Origin: Sediminibacterium sp. | GTDB lineage: Bacteria > Bacteroidota > Bacteroidia > Chitinophagales > Chitinophagaceae | Assembly: GCA_017537025.1 (NCBI GenBank) | Contig: JAFWCB010000004.1 | Coordinates: forward strand, 401,871-465,870 | Reading direction: 5' to 3' | DNA length: 64,000 nt | In this document: positions 36,937 through 45,460 of the stretch, one piece after another | Position numbering within the stretch: position 1 is the first letter of the stretch | Layout of the letters: every line of letters begins with the position of its first letter | Position numbers and translations under genes: made by a program | The notes under the pieces: generated by a model | What the model was told of the DNA's origin: nothing | What the model saw: the letters and a program-made list of their open reading frames with translations, nothing else | Database searches by the model: none

Positions 36937-36955
36937 CATCTCAAAATTAAGCAAT

Positions 36956-38113
36956 ATGCATTTTCAGCTAAGTGAAGAACATTTGATGATACAGGCAGCT
37001 GCCCGAGATTTTGCCAAAAACGAGTGTTTGCCGGGGGTCATTGAGCGCGACGAATTACAGCGTTACCCCAAAGAGCAGGTACTAAAATTAGCTGAACTTG
37101 GGTTTATGGGTATGATGGTAAGTCAGGACTATGGTGGAGCCGGTATGGATACGATCAGCTATGTTTTAGCCATGGAAGAAATTTCTAAGATTGATGCCAG
37201 TACCAGCGTATCCATGAGTGTGAATAATAGCTTGGTATGTTGGGGGTTAGAAACCTTTGGTAGTGAAGATCAGAAAAGAAAATATTTAACACCATTGGCA
37301 CAGGGAAGAAAAGATGGTGAATTATATATCGGCGCCTTTCTGTTAAGTGAACCTGAAGCAGGAAGTGATGCTACTAGTCAGCGTACAACTGCTGAAGATA
37401 TGGGTGATTACTATTTGTTGAATGGTACCAAAAACTGGATCACGAATGGTTCTTCAGCATCTGTTTACTTAGTAATTGCGCAAACGGATCCCTCCAAAGG
37501 AAGTAAAGGAATTAATGCATTTATAGTTGAAAAAAACTGGACGGGAGTTACTGTTGCTGCTAAAGAAAATAAATTGGGTATTCGTGGAAGTGATACGCAT
37601 ACAATTTTATTAACGGATGTAAAAGTGCCTAAAGAAAATAGGATAGGGGAGGATGGCTTTGGATTTAAATTTGCCATGAAAACATTAGCCGGTGGGCGTA
37701 TAGGTATTGCCGCTCAGGCCTTAGGTATTGCGAGCGGAGCCTATGAATTAGCTTTGGCATACAGTAAACAGCGTAAAGCATTTGGTAAAGAGATCATGCA
37801 TCATCAGGCTATTCAATTTAAGTTAGCAGATATGGCTACTAAAATTGAATCTGCCCGATTATTATGTTTAAAAGCTGCCTGGGAAAAAGATAATGGATTA
37901 GATTACACATTGAGTTCATCCATGGCAAAGGTTTTTGCGAGTGAAACCGCTATGTGGGCGAGCACCGAAGCTGTTCAAATACATGGTGGATATGGTTTTG
38001 TAAAAGAGTATCATGTGGAGCGATTAATGCGTGATGCAAAAATTACGCAGATTTATGAGGGTACCAGTGAAGTACAGCGTATTGTGATTAGTAGGGCGAT
38101 ATTAAGTAAATGA
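36956..38113 (+). CDS. Acyl-CoA dehydrogenase (short/medium-chain type)
   Basis: The 385-residue flavoprotein has the acyl-CoA dehydrogenase signature LLSEPEAGSDATSQRTTAE, NGTKNWITNGSSASVYLVIAQTD, the FAD region GGRIGIAAQALGIASGAYELALAYSKQRKAFGK and the C-terminal QIHGGYGFVKEYHVERLMRDAKITQIYEGTSEVQR, cut here for space. The catalytic base is Glu368 in IYEGTSE, the position used by short- and medium-chain enzymes. It dehydrogenates acyl-CoA in fatty acid or branched-chain amino acid breakdown. A palindrome in its promoter suggests repression lifted by a metabolite such as acyl-CoA. Confidence 0.95.
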   Translation: MHFQLSEEHLMIQAAARDFAKNECLPGVIERDELQRYPKEQVLKLAELGFMGMMVSQDYGGAGMDTISYVLAMEEISKIDASTSVSMSVNNSLVCWGLETFGSEDQKRKYLTPLAQGRKDGELYIGAFLLSEPEAGSDATSQRTTAEDMGDYYLLNGTKNWITNGSSASVYLVIAQTDPSKGSKGINAFIVEKNWTGVTVAAKENKLGIRGSDTHTILLTDVKVPKENRIGEDGFGFKFAMKTLAGGRIGIAAQALGIASGAYELALAYSKQRKAFGKEIMHHQAIQFKLADMATKIESARLLCLKAAWEKDNGLDYTLSSSMAKVFASETAMWASTEAVQIHGGYGFVKEYHVERLMRDAKITQIYEGTSEVQRIVISRAILSK

Positions 38114-38165
38114 TTTTATTAGGTTTATAGCCTAAGCTAAAGATTTATTAAGTTATTGGAAGAAG

Positions 38166-38828
38166 TTGATAGATGAAGTATTCTATACGAAGTTGATTGC
38201 TGAGCTAAGCAATACTGATACAACATTAGTTGCTGTAAGCAAAACAAAGCCTGTTGAGGATATACTTGCTTTATATAATTTAGGTCAGCGCGATTTCGGT
38301 GAGAATTATGTACAAGAATTAGTTGAAAAGCAAGCACAGCTACCAGCAGATATACGTTGGCATTTTATTGGCCACCTTCAATCGAATAAGGTTAAGTATA
38401 TAGCTCCCTTTGTATCACTTATTCATGGGGTTGATAGTTTAAAATTATTGCAAGAAATAAATAAGCAAGGTGTAAAGCATAATAGAATTATTGATTGCTT
38501 ATTGCAAATATATATCGCACAGGAAGAAACAAAGTTTGGATTGGATGAAGAGGAGCTAGCTTTTATTCATAAACAACTAGATAGTTTCACACATGCCCGT
38601 ATAATAGGATATATGGGTATGGCATCATTCACAGAGGATCAACAAAAGATTCGCAAAGAATTCCAATATCTAAAATCTATCTCAGAAAAATACCGTCTCC
38701 CGTCAATGGTCAATGGTTTATCATCTCCGGCCTTATCCATGGGCATGAGTGCCGATTACAAAATAGCGATAGAAGAGAGTAGCAATATGATAAGGATCGG
38801 AAGCCTTTTATTTGGCTCCCGATCTTAG
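38166..38828 (+). CDS. yggS: YggS/PROSC-family PLP homeostasis protein
   Basis: The 220-residue protein has PLP-binding Lys26 in LVAVSKTKPVEDI, then QRDFGENYVQELVEK, IRWHFIGHLQSNKVKYI, IHGVDS and the C-terminal SMGMSADYKIAIEESSNMIRIGSLLFG, all YggS signatures. Family knowledge: it binds PLP in a single TIM barrel and buffers PLP and amino acid pools. The start is a TTG at 38166; the frame has a stop 33 bases upstream and no ATG before conserved residues. It follows the acyl-CoA dehydrogenase gene by 52 bases. Confidence 0.93.
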   Translation: MIDEVFYTKLIAELSNTDTTLVAVSKTKPVEDILALYNLGQRDFGENYVQELVEKQAQLPADIRWHFIGHLQSNKVKYIAPFVSLIHGVDSLKLLQEINKQGVKHNRIIDCLLQIYIAQEETKFGLDEEELAFIHKQLDSFTHARIIGYMGMASFTEDQQKIRKEFQYLKSISEKYRLPSMVNGLSSPALSMGMSADYKIAIEESSNMIRIGSLLFGSRS

Positions 38829-38832
38829 TCAA

Positions 38833-40110
38833 TTATTTCGCACCGAATACCAAATAGCAAAAAGTTCTGGTACCAACATCTAATTTACTGTCGTTGATAT
38901 AGAATTCAGGCGCATGATGGCTGGGTGCATTTTCCATACTCGTTTTAGGATCGCGGGCTCCTAAATAAAAGAAAAAAGCGGGTGCTTTTTTACCATAAAA
39001 AGAAAAATCCTCAGCGCCAGTTTGCCAATTAATAGGAACCACATTCTCAACTCCCGCGGCTTTTTTAAGTATAGGTAATGATTTTTCAACCAGTGAAGGA
39101 TCATTATAGGTAACCAATGTTTTAGTATCTATTTTTACCTCTACGGTAGCACCATTGGCCTCTCCAATTTTTTCGGCAATATGTTTGATACGTTTATGTA
39201 TATCTTGTTGCATAGCATCATCCAGCGTTCGAATGGTGCCTTCTAGTTCTGCTGCTTCCGGAATAATATTCGACCGTACACCCCCATGAAATTTACCAAC
39301 GGTTATTATTGCGGGAGCTTTTGTAATATCAATTTGTCTGCTTACAATGGTTTGTAATGCCTGTACAATTTCTGTACCCACTATAATAGGGTCAACAGAT
39401 TTCCAGGGGCTGGCACCATGACTTTGCTTTCCCTTTATTTTTATGGTAAACCAATCAGACGATGCCATGAAAGCGCCGGGTTTGAAATAAATTTTTCCAA
39501 GATCACCAAAAGCTTCTATATGCATTCCATAAACAGCATCAACTTTAGGATTATCTAAGGCCCCTTCCTTGATCATTAAAGGTGCACCCCCTTCCTCATT
39601 TCCGGGAGGGCCTTCTTCAGCCGGTTGAAAAAGAAACACTACAGTGCCATTTATTTCTGCTTTTAGTTTGCTTAATACTTCAGCCGCACCTAGCAGCATG
39701 GCAATATGCGAATCGTGACCACAAGCATGCATTACCGGAACCGTACTACCCAAATATTCTGTTTTAGCCTTCGACCGAAAGGTTAAATCGTTTCTTTCTT
39801 CAACAGGTAATGCATCTATATCGGCTCTTAGTGCAATAACGGGACCTGGTTTTGCTCCTTTTAATACACCTACAACACCTGTTTTAGCTACAACGCGTGT
39901 TTCAATACCAAATTCCTTAAGTGTTGCTTCAATTTTTTTACAGGTATTGAATTCTCTATTACTCAATTCGGGGTTCTCGTGAAAGTAACGGCGCCAGTTA
40001 ATAATCTTACTGGTTTCCGCATCAATTAATTTATCGAGGTTGGCGGGAACATTTTGCGCCCAAATAGGCATTGCCAGTATGATTAGCAATAATCCGAATA
40101 AAAATCTCAT
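38833..40110 (-). CDS. Secreted M20-family amidohydrolase (hippurate hydrolase/aminoacylase type)
   Basis: The 425-residue protein has a signal peptide (LFGLLLIILAMPIWAQ) and the M20D metal-binding and catalytic motifs: IALRADIDALPVEE, MHACGHDSHIAMLLGAAEVL and FQPAEEGPPGNEEGGAPLMI (paired Glu). The dimerisation insert has IKGKQSHGASPWKSVDPI, and MENAPSHHAPEFYIND is near the end. It probably hydrolyses N-acyl or N-aroyl amino acids in the periplasm. It is convergent with yggS, with 4 bases between the stops. Confidence 0.93.
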   Translation of the reverse strand: MRFLFGLLLIILAMPIWAQNVPANLDKLIDAETSKIINWRRYFHENPELSNREFNTCKKIEATLKEFGIETRVVAKTGVVGVLKGAKPGPVIALRADIDALPVEERNDLTFRSKAKTEYLGSTVPVMHACGHDSHIAMLLGAAEVLSKLKAEINGTVVFLFQPAEEGPPGNEEGGAPLMIKEGALDNPKVDAVYGMHIEAFGDLGKIYFKPGAFMASSDWFTIKIKGKQSHGASPWKSVDPIIVGTEIVQALQTIVSRQIDITKAPAIITVGKFHGGVRSNIIPEAAELEGTIRTLDDAMQQDIHKRIKHIAEKIGEANGATVEVKIDTKTLVTYNDPSLVEKSLPILKKAAGVENVVPINWQTGAEDFSFYGKKAPAFFFYLGARDPKTSMENAPSHHAPEFYINDSKLDVGTRTFCYLVFGAK

Positions 40111-40169
40111 GCTTTTTTAATTTTTTGAAAAGATACTAATAAATAATATCTTGTAACAAAACAAAGCAT

Positions 40170-40589
40170 ATGAAAAAACTGATTTTACTGTTAATCGTTG
40201 GTTCTATCGTGGTACATGGAGAAGCTGCCATTTCTGAAACTGAAACAAAAACAAATGCCCCGGCGAGTGCAGAAACCAATGTGATTCCTGATGATATTGC
40301 TATACAACACGCGATGACAGAATTTAAAAGTCTAAGTCGAGTTGAACGAAAAGCAAAAACGAGTGAAGTAAAAAAAATGTTAGCCACTTATAAAGCGCAG
40401 AAAGCAAGCGGTAATAGTGATGTTTCTACGAATCAGGTATTACTTGCTATTCTTGCCATATTATTACCTCCCTTGGCTGTAGGATTACATGAAGGTCAAT
40501 TGAATGGCAAATTTTGGTTAAGTGTTCTGCTTACGCTATTATTTTGGTTACCTGGGGTAGTATATGCCTTGATTGTGGTGTTATCGTAA
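40170..40589 (+). CDS. YqaE/Pmp3-domain membrane protein
   Basis: The 139-residue protein has a signal peptide-like N-terminus, a hydrophilic middle (SLSRVERKAKTSEVKKMLATYKAQKA) and a C-terminal YqaE/Pmp3 pair of helices with the signature AILAILLPPLAVGLHEGQLNGKFWLSVLLTLLFWLPGVVYAL in two parts. Family knowledge: Pmp3/UPF0057 proteins are small hydrophobic membrane proteins linked to salt and envelope stress; the function in Bacteroidota is unknown. It is convergent with the mutase gene, two bases apart. Confidence 0.85.
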   Translation: MKKLILLLIVGSIVVHGEAAISETETKTNAPASAETNVIPDDIAIQHAMTEFKSLSRVERKAKTSEVKKMLATYKAQKASGNSDVSTNQVLLAILAILLPPLAVGLHEGQLNGKFWLSVLLTLLFWLPGVVYALIVVLS

Positions 40590-40591
40590 GT

Positions 40592-42148
40592 TTATTTATA
40601 CTCCCCAAAAACAGATCGTAAAGTATCTGCTATTTCACCCAGCGTACAATAATTTTCTACAGCAGCAATTACCAAAGGCATTAAATTTTCGCCAGTAGTT
40701 GCTGCTTTCTTTATACTAACTAGTGCTTCATCTACCGCGGTCTGGTTGCGCCCTTCGCGTAGCGTAGCTAATTTTTGCGACTGAATAGTACGGATGCTAT
40801 CATCTATTTTAAAACCAGGAACGGATTCCTCTTTGTCAACTGTAAATTTGTTTACTCCTACAATAATTTTTTCACCATTCTCAATATTTCTTTGGTATTC
40901 ATAAGCACTACGTGCGATCTCATCTTGCATAAATCCTTCCTCAATAGCAGCTACACTTCCTCCCATAGCATCTATTGTATGAATTAATTCCCAAGCTCGT
41001 TTTTCTACCTCTTGAGTAAGAGATTCAACATAGTAACTACCTGCTAAAGGGTCAACCGTATCCGGTGCACCACTTTCGAAAGCAACGATTTGTTGTGTTC
41101 TTAATGCAATACGGGCTGCTTCTTCGGTAGGTAAACTTAACGCTTCATCATAACCATTGGTATGTAAGCTTTGTGTACCGCCTAATACAGCAGCCAAGCT
41201 TTGTATCGTAACCCTGCAAATATTGTTTAATGGCTGTTGAGCAGTAAGTGTTGCGCCGCCTGTTTGTGTATGAAATCGAAGCATCATGGCTTTTTCATCT
41301 GTGGCGCCTAATTCCTTCATAATGGTAGCCCACATTTTGCGTGCAGCCCTGAATTTAGCAACTTCCTCAAATAAATTATTATGCGCATTAAAAAAGAAAG
41401 ATAATCTTTTTCCAAAAACATTGATATCTAATCCCTTTGCTAAGGCAGCTTTTACATATGCTTTACCATTACTTAACGTGAAAGCAATTTCCTGAACTGC
41501 GGTGCTACCTGCTTCGCGAATATGATATCCTGAAATTGAAATCGTGTTCCACTTAGGTAACTCTTTACTGCACCATTCAAATATATCGGTAATGATACGC
41601 ATGGAGGGTTTAGGTGGGTAGATATAGGTACCTCTTGCGGCATACTCTTTTAAAATATCATTTTGAATAGTTCCGGTGATCTTATGTAAATCGGCACCTT
41701 GTTTTTTTGCCAATGCAACATAGAATGCCAGTAAGATGAAGCCGGTAGCGTTGATAGTCATAGAGGTGCTTACTTCTTCCAACTGTATTCCTTTAAAAAG
41801 AATTTCCATATCGGCCAGGCTATCTATCGCAACACCTACTTTTCCTACTTCTCCTTCTGCTAGTGGATGATCACTATCGTATCCGATTTGTGTGGGTAAA
41901 TCAAATGCAACACTTAAGCCCATTACCCCCTGAGATAATAAGTAGTGATATCTTTTGTTACTTTCTTCAGCCGTAGAAAAACCTGCATACTGCCTCATGG
42001 TCCACAGTTTACCCCGATACATATCTGCCTGAACACCTCGGGTATATGGGAAGTCACCCGGCATACCGGCATCTGTTTCCGGTAAATCTTTAGCGGTATA
42101 TAATTTCTTTACTTCAATGCCACTATCGGTAAATTTGGTATCACTCAT
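40592..42148 (-). CDS. B12-dependent acyl-CoA mutase, large (substrate-binding) subunit
   Basis: The 518-residue protein is the catalytic TIM-barrel part of the methylmalonyl-CoA mutase family: [54 protein letters not shown] (cut for length), [20 protein letters not shown] and [21 protein letters not shown]. The B12-binding domain of full-length enzymes is missing, so a separate small subunit must exist, as in archaeal split mutases. The substrate could be methylmalonyl-CoA or another acyl-CoA; IREAG and an early Tyr (DMYRGKLW) do not settle it. It lies 12 bases downstream of the DUF7935-like gene, which probably shares its transcript. Confidence 0.88.
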   Translation of the reverse strand: MSDTKFTDSGIEVKKLYTAKDLPETDAGMPGDFPYTRGVQADMYRGKLWTMRQYAGFSTAEESNKRYHYLLSQGVMGLSVAFDLPTQIGYDSDHPLAEGEVGKVGVAIDSLADMEILFKGIQLEEVSTSMTINATGFILLAFYVALAKKQGADLHKITGTIQNDILKEYAARGTYIYPPKPSMRIITDIFEWCSKELPKWNTISISGYHIREAGSTAVQEIAFTLSNGKAYVKAALAKGLDINVFGKRLSFFFNAHNNLFEEVAKFRAARKMWATIMKELGATDEKAMMLRFHTQTGGATLTAQQPLNNICRVTIQSLAAVLGGTQSLHTNGYDEALSLPTEEAARIALRTQQIVAFESGAPDTVDPLAGSYYVESLTQEVEKRAWELIHTIDAMGGSVAAIEEGFMQDEIARSAYEYQRNIENGEKIIVGVNKFTVDKEESVPGFKIDDSIRTIQSQKLATLREGRNQTAVDEALVSIKKAATTGENLMPLVIAAVENYCTLGEIADTLRSVFGEYK

Positions 42149-42160
42149 ATCGAAGGATTA

Positions 42161-42667
42161 CTACATTAATTTTTTGGCTTCATAACTCAATGCTTCACTC
42201 ACTAAATCGTGCAGATTGGCATGCTGATCGTTTACTAAAAAGGTAAGGATTGCTTTTTGTAGATCCAGTGCTGTAGCTTCTTGTGGAAGTTGCATGCTAA
42301 TTTGGTTTACGATTAGTAAATTTTTATCTCTAAAATTTTTTAATGCTTTCCAGGTTTCGGCACTCACATACATCTGTTGGGTAACATTATAATCAAATTC
42401 TTCTCGAATATGTTTTACTACCAATACCCGCATCTCTGCGGCCGATATGCCTTCATTGGGTAATCGATTTATTAAATTAGGCAGTGCTATTCTATCTGCC
42501 AGTAATAGTAAGCGTTCATATGCCTGAAGTGCTAAAGATAGATTTGTGGGAGAGGGTGGAGGGGTAGCAGGAGACGATTTATGGGATCTATTCAAAAGAT
42601 AATAGCTTATAGCTGCACCCAAAAGAGCCGCAGCAATAAGCGAAACAATCATTTCGGTGTTAAACAT
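42161..42667 (-). CDS. Single-pass membrane protein, possibly DUF7935 family
   Basis: The 168-residue protein has one N-terminal membrane helix (MIVSLIAAALLGAAISYYLL), a proline-rich linker (SSPATPPPSPTN) and a helical cytoplasmic domain with LQAYERLLLLADRIALPNLINRLP, EMRVLVVKHIREEFDYNVTQQMYVSAETW and a C-terminal LNDLVSEAL-type helix. It is a recurring Bacteroidota protein; I believe it corresponds to DUF7935 but cannot confirm this. It precedes the mutase gene by 12 bases, so a role connected with mutase or B12 handling is possible but unproven. Confidence 0.6.
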   Translation of the reverse strand: MFNTEMIVSLIAAALLGAAISYYLLNRSHKSSPATPPPSPTNLSLALQAYERLLLLADRIALPNLINRLPNEGISAAEMRVLVVKHIREEFDYNVTQQMYVSAETWKALKNFRDKNLLIVNQISMQLPQEATALDLQKAILTFLVNDQHANLHDLVSEALSYEAKKLM

Positions 42668-42710
42668 CTCGCAAAATTAGGGGGTTAAGGCCTGAATTTA
42701 CAGGTTTTTG

Positions 42711-42718
42711 TATCTTTG
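42711..42718 (+). promoter_or_regulatory. -7 promoter box of the A-type Fe-S carrier gene (TATCTTTG)
   Basis: TATCTTTG fits TAnnTTTG and ends 19 bases before the ATG at 42738. The box lies in the short divergent gap with the DUF7935-like gene. Confidence 0.5.
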
Positions 42719-42737
42719 CATAGTAAACAATAGTATT

Positions 42738-43085
42738 ATGACAACTGTGGAAACGAATATACCTGTAAGTCTAACTGCCGGAGCCATTGCCGAAATTAAT
42801 CGTTTGATGAATGAACCCGGGTTTGATAATACCCAAAGGTTAAGAGTTGGGGTAAAGGGAGGAGGTTGTAGTGGTATGACTTATGTACTCGGCTTTGATG
42901 CCCCAACTGCGGAAGATGATTTATTTAACATAGATGGGATTCCTTGTATCATGAATAAAAGTCATGGTTTATACCTATACGGAATGGAGATAGATTGGCA
43001 AGGTGGATTAAACAGCAGAGGGTTTACTTTTAGCAACCCAAATGCCAGTAAAACATGTGGCTGTGGCACTTCTTTTGCGGTTTAG
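42738..43085 (+). CDS. HesB/IscA-type iron-sulfur cluster assembly protein
   Basis: From the ATG at 42738 (MTTVETNIPVSLTAGA) the protein has 115 residues with the three conserved cysteines of A-type carriers: one in GGGCSGMTYVLGF and two in SKTCGCGTSFAV at the C-terminus. The longer frame upstream opens only with a TTG inside the promoter. It is an ErpA/IscA-like Fe-S carrier delivering clusters to apoproteins such as aconitase. No isc or suf genes are adjacent. It is convergent with the ParB-fold gene with no spacer. Confidence 0.93.
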   Translation: MTTVETNIPVSLTAGAIAEINRLMNEPGFDNTQRLRVGVKGGGCSGMTYVLGFDAPTAEDDLFNIDGIPCIMNKSHGLYLYGMEIDWQGGLNSRGFTFSNPNASKTCGCGTSFAV

Positions 43086-43439
43086 TTATACCAGTTTACA
43101 AGGGATTACCAAGTCTTCAGATAAATAATAAGAAGCACATAATCTATGATAGCCATCGGCTATAATAAGTGCTTCATCTCCTCTTACTAACAACAACGGG
43201 GATAGTTTTTTACCTTTTTTAAATTTCTTGAGGTTATCACCTACATGGCGATTATCTTTTGGAAGTAAGGGCAACTTACTGGCTCTGAAAATATCCTTTG
43301 CTTTTTTTTCGATTACAGGTGCTTTCTTTAGTAAGCTAACTTTTGCTTTGGCTGCTTGTGTAGTCATCACTAATTCTAGATAGTCCTGTGCTGCAGGGTA
43401 ATCGTGTTCTTCCGGTTTTTTTAACCAAATGGCTTCCAT
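43086..43439 (-). CDS. Small ParB/sulfiredoxin-like protein
   Basis: The 117-residue protein has a lysine-rich first half (MTTQAAKAKVSLLKKAPVIEKKAKDIF) and a C-terminal ParB/Srx-like core: LKKFKKGKKLSPLLLVRGD followed by IIADGYHRLCASYYL, which resembles the nucleotide-binding DGxHR motif of that superfamily. Family knowledge: related folds include ParB CTPases, sulfiredoxins and DndB-like enzymes; the function of short versions is unknown. It is the last gene of the metal efflux unit, 5 bases after mgtC. Confidence 0.65.
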   Translation of the reverse strand: MEAIWLKKPEEHDYPAAQDYLELVMTTQAAKAKVSLLKKAPVIEKKAKDIFRASKLPLLPKDNRHVGDNLKKFKKGKKLSPLLLVRGDEALIIADGYHRLCASYYLSEDLVIPCKLV

Positions 43440-43444
43440 AATTT

Positions 43445-44086
43445 TTATTGATAATCTACTTGAATAATTCTGTTGTCTTGAAATAATTGCTTTTGAAGTA
43501 TTTTATGATGCTCGGCCTTACCCGTAATTTTAAAACCGACGGTTAGGATTTCTTTATCTTTTTGAACAGTGGTATTCGATGTTTTCAATTTATGTGCCTG
43601 TATACAACGATTCAATTCATCCATAATTTCTTCTGTATAATAAGCCGATATTTTATATGATCTGGTTCTGTTCTGTTTATCAATATAGGCTTCTGCATAT
43701 TTAAGTACTGATAATACCATAATTACGATAGTGGTTCCCAGTATCGCTACTTTAATGAGTCCGGCACCAACAGCCATACCCAGTGCCGCGCAAATCCAAA
43801 TAGTAGTAGCAGTGGTTAGTCCGTTTATTCTATTATCATCTTTAAAAATGGCACCTGCACCTAAGAATCCAATACCGGTAACAATATTGGCAGCTAGCCG
43901 ATCAGGGTTGGCAATCCCAATTTGCATAGATATGATAGTGAAGATACAAGAGCCTGTTGTAACAAGCATTAGCGTTCGTAATCCTGCAGCCTTATTCTTA
44001 TACTCTCTTTCAACCCCTATCAGAAGCCCAATGAATAGGGCAAGTAATATATAGCCGGTTTCCTGAGAAAAAATAGTATCCTTCAT
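43445..44086 (-). CDS. MgtC/SapB-family membrane protein
   Basis: The 213-residue protein has the MgtC N-terminal membrane domain (LIGVEREYKNKAAGLRTLMLV, NIVTGIGFLGAGAIFKDDNRINGLTTATTIWICAALGMAVGAG, given in pieces) and a C-terminal cytoplasmic ACT-like domain (KISAYYTEEIMDELNRC). Family knowledge: MgtC proteins modulate ATP synthase or magnesium homeostasis and help survival at low Mg2+. Here the gene lies downstream of a heavy-metal efflux system, so adjustment of divalent cation stress is a reasonable inference. Confidence 0.92.
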   Translation of the reverse strand: MKDTIFSQETGYILLALFIGLLIGVEREYKNKAAGLRTLMLVTTGSCIFTIISMQIGIANPDRLAANIVTGIGFLGAGAIFKDDNRINGLTTATTIWICAALGMAVGAGLIKVAILGTTIVIMVLSVLKYAEAYIDKQNRTRSYKISAYYTEEIMDELNRCIQAHKLKTSNTTVQKDKEILTVGFKITGKAEHHKILQKQLFQDNRIIQVDYQ

Positions 44087-44101
44087 CTTTGAATTTACGA
44101 A

Positions 44102-45448
44102 CTATAATTCAATATGCAATCGTATGGCATAGATATTTGCCGGACCTCGATCTTTATTGTAGGCAGGATTAATAGCAAACTGATAATCAGGAGTTAGTGA
44201 AATACCTTTGTACACCTGAAAGAAATAGTATGCTTCAAAAATTTGTTCAGGTGCATAATTCAATTTGCCATCGCCAACCATAAATCCTATTCCTCCGGCT
44301 GCCAGGTATTTACGATGGGGTTCAGATAATCCATTGGCTATAAATGCTATAGCGAATTTATCGTTATTTCTTTTCCAATAATAACCATCAAATTGAATAC
44401 CCGCTGTAATACTTCGATCAATTTCAGTGAAAGCCCAGGTTTCATTTTTGCCATCACTCCAGCTTGCATTCAGGAAATGATGAATATGGCTATAATCTGT
44501 ATTTAAACCTGCATAAATACCTGCTTTTACCCTGCCATATTTTCTACTATCGGTAATATCGGGTATCGTACTGCCTGCATTTTTAATGGATTGATTATAG
44601 TTACCCATGCGTGCATTATTATAGAAAATTCCGGCATGGAGAGATGTTTTTCCGCCTTTTAGATTGTTAAAAATATTTTCATGGCTATATTCAATTACAG
44701 TACCCATGGCTTTCCCCGGTTTAAATTGAAGGGTTGGTCCGTTAGCTTCAGTAGGAACTGTTGTGATAGCAGCTTTCAGTGCCCATGTTTTTTGAATGTA
44801 TTGAAATACAGCGCCCATCGTATATCCACGGGTATTAGCAGGATAATCCCAAGCTCCGCTACCCATGAGTGCCCAATTCAGATACTGTGTTCTGGGGTCA
44901 TTTGAGGTAGGTAAATCATCAAAAAAATCAGTAATTGAAAATTTCCCTACCAGTACAGAAAAATAAGCTTCATTAGCTTTCTCCTGTATTTGATTGGCCT
45001 CGTCCCATACTTTTGCTTTTATGTTGCTTAACGGGAATCTTTTTTCAATATATAATCTGGCAATAAAGGGCTGGAGTTTGGGGTCTCCGATTCTATATAT
45101 TTCTCCATTTGGGAAACCGGCCATACCGGTTGTAGCACTTAGTCCGCGACCACCAGCTATTTCCGGATTGAATACAATATAGGTATTACGCGCGGGCTTA
45201 TAGGCTAAAAAAGCAGTAGCCGTAATGGAACTGCGTGTGGGTTCTGTTGGCAAAAAACTATTATCTCCAACATAGGGAGATTTGAATCTATTCGTACCCT
45301 GTGAAATAACAGTGGTTTGAAAGTGATAAGAAAATTTTCTTTCTTTGAATGAAGAATCGTCCTGAGCCTTTGCAAAGTATGTTAGAAAAAGCAGCACGCA
45401 GAGAATAGGTTGCTTTCTTTGAATCAGTTTGTGCTGTTCAAATTTCAT
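44102..45448 (-). CDS. OprB-like carbohydrate-selective porin
   Basis: The 448-residue protein has a signal peptide ending near FAKAQ and a beta barrel with the OprB hallmarks AFLAYKPARNTYIVFNPEIAGGRGLS, LVGKFSITDFFDDLPTSNDPRTQYLNWALMGSG (in part) and SLTPDYQFAINPAYNKDRGP near the end. Family knowledge: OprB forms outer membrane channels for glucose and other sugars. Its location 12 bases after the RND pump gene in the same transcription unit is unusual for a sugar porin and suggests a solute role linked to metal efflux. Confidence 0.85.
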   Translation of the reverse strand: MKFEQHKLIQRKQPILCVLLFLTYFAKAQDDSSFKERKFSYHFQTTVISQGTNRFKSPYVGDNSFLPTEPTRSSITATAFLAYKPARNTYIVFNPEIAGGRGLSATTGMAGFPNGEIYRIGDPKLQPFIARLYIEKRFPLSNIKAKVWDEANQIQEKANEAYFSVLVGKFSITDFFDDLPTSNDPRTQYLNWALMGSGAWDYPANTRGYTMGAVFQYIQKTWALKAAITTVPTEANGPTLQFKPGKAMGTVIEYSHENIFNNLKGGKTSLHAGIFYNNARMGNYNQSIKNAGSTIPDITDSRKYGRVKAGIYAGLNTDYSHIHHFLNASWSDGKNETWAFTEIDRSITAGIQFDGYYWKRNNDKFAIAFIANGLSEPHRKYLAAGGIGFMVGDGKLNYAPEQIFEAYYFFQVYKGISLTPDYQFAINPAYNKDRGPANIYAIRLHIEL

Positions 45449-45460
45449 AATGCTTAAATA

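Noticed and set aside
40130-40160. AAGATA...TATCTT inverted repeat between the M20 and YqaE genes
   Set aside because: Only six bases per arm in AT-rich sequence with an 11-base gap; likely chance.
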